DNA of 64,000 nucleotides from Lepisosteus oculatus (taxonomy: Eukaryota > Chordata > Actinopteri > Semionotiformes > Lepisosteidae): positions 22,763,148-22,827,147 of the forward strand of contig NC_090706.1 in NCBI RefSeq assembly GCF_040954835.1, in the 5' to 3' direction. Numbering within the stretch: position 1 is the stretch's first letter; every line of letters starts with the position of its first letter. This document shows positions 63,026-64,000 of the stretch, in pieces. Made by a program: the position numbers and the translations under genes. The notes under the pieces are model-generated. The model saw only the letters and a list, made by a program, of their open reading frames with translations. It made no database searches and had not been told where the DNA came from.

Positions 63026-64000
63026 CTAGAAGAAAATTTAAATAGCGGATAACCCATGAAGCAAAAAAAAAACAAAACACAAATATTTGCAATTATACTG
63101 TCCACACATGTGTTAAGCAATAATCATGCACAATCACAATAAAAACTAAACCAGTTACATTTAATTAAGAAGATCATATACTTTGCAGGTCATAATACGT
63201 GATTGCTCAAACAATCTAAATCTGCTCTTGCAGCCACTGGCTAATATACTGTAGATGTGGTACAGTATAGTACAGTGTCTTTCTCTAACAGAAACATTTT
63301 TATTTTTATAGATACATGACATTGTCAGATCAAACATCCTTTCTCAAGCCTCAAGCACTATGTAGGCAGCAAGCCCATCATAGGGTGGTTTAAAATACAA
63401 ACTCACTCAGGCCTAAAAAAAATTACCTCAGGCTGCTAAAGCTGTCCTTCAGAATAATGTAAAAAGTGAAAGTACCGTTTCATTCATAAAAGTAACTTCT
63501 GCCTATGGCATAATTAAAAGTTGTTCTGCAATTTCCCTCACGGGATCAATAAAGTATCTATCTATCTAATGTATAAAGTACATGCACATTACAAGTGCTT
63601 TCAGCTAAACAAGGGGTAAAGCTGATATTAGTTATAAAGTGAAGACAAAAGCAGAAATGGCACTTGTGTGGTTCTGTACATTTCTTTTGTACATTTTCAA
63701 TTGGAAGACCACATCATATGAATTTCCAATATTTATATCATATCCATTTGTTTTTCTTCTGATCTGCCTCTGTGAAAATGTAGAAATTTCAATATCCATG
63801 AATTTGTCACCCCATCTCTTGTCTTTTCAACAAATGGCTTTAATAAAAGCAGGTGTAAGTGAATGGTGAGGAAAATGTCAATGCAGATTTCTGTGATAAA
63901 TATAATATATAGCATGCAGTGGTGCCAGAAGCACAAAGTCCAGTTTTATTAGCTTACTTAGAATTACTCTACTAATTTCAGGTATCCAATATAATTTACT
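63026..64000 (-). other. rasgef1c: rasgef1c intron running off the right edge
   Basis: No upstream rasgef1c exon is visible before the window ends. The only notable content is a short LINE-type 3' tail at about 63528-63570. Confidence 0.6.
63528..63570 (+). repeat. LINE-type 3' tail fragment with (TATC)n
   Basis: AATTTCCCTCACGGGATCAA then TAAAGTATCTATCTATCT, the 3' end typical of fish CR1/Rex1-related LINEs. Only the tail is present. Confidence 0.55.

Overview
The window is vertebrate nuclear DNA, AT-rich and intron-dominated. It carries parts or all of three genes, all on the minus strand, in the order (right to left, the direction of transcription) rasgef1c, clk4, col23a1. The repeats (Tc1/mariner copies, L2 LINE, tRNA- and 5S-rRNA-derived SINEs, hAT-ZBED elements, a Ty3-like remnant) are those of a ray-finned fish. 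I infer, without proof, a non-teleost lineage such as gar, sturgeon or bichir, because of the long introns and the repeat mix.

1-29.8 kb: the 5' end of col23a1, a transmembrane collagen. Exon 1 (29533-29835) and exon 2 (27663-27732) are in the window. Everything left of 27663 reads as intron 2 and holds only repeats: a nested SINE cluster at 3.8-5.1 kb, dead Tc1 copies at 8.6-10.2 and 15.0-16.5 kb, a foldback retroposon at 19.96-20.17 kb, a tRNA-derived SINE, a 5'-truncated L2 LINE at 21.2-22.6 kb and a hAT-Ac fragment near 23.2-23.8 kb.

29.8-34.3 kb: intergenic, with a hAT-ZBED copy that keeps perfect 8-bp target duplications. 34.3-40.8 kb: a complete clk4 gene. Twelve coding exons join in phase without a break and encode a 484-residue LAMMER dual-specificity kinase. 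A noncoding first exon and CRE-like promoter sites are likely. The 91-nt cassette exon that controls CLK activity in mammals is conserved here, including the stop codon created when it is skipped.

40.8-47.8 kb: intergenic sequence plus the probable 3' UTR of rasgef1c, with one SINE. 47.8-64 kb: the last nine coding exons of rasgef1c, encoding the C-terminal 255 residues with most of the CDC25-type RasGEF domain. Its 5' exons lie beyond the right edge. Its introns hold a second foldback element, a second hAT-ZBED copy, a palindromic MITE, a tRNA SINE, a Ty3-like pol remnant and a degenerate tandem repeat carrying tRNA-like units.

The least ordinary signals are a foldback retroposon family with 15-bp target duplications and a hammerhead-ribozyme-like core (two clear and two degraded copies), and the tRNA-like tandem repeat near 60.8-62.1 kb, one unit of which has a 20-bp-arm hairpin where the anticodon loop should be.
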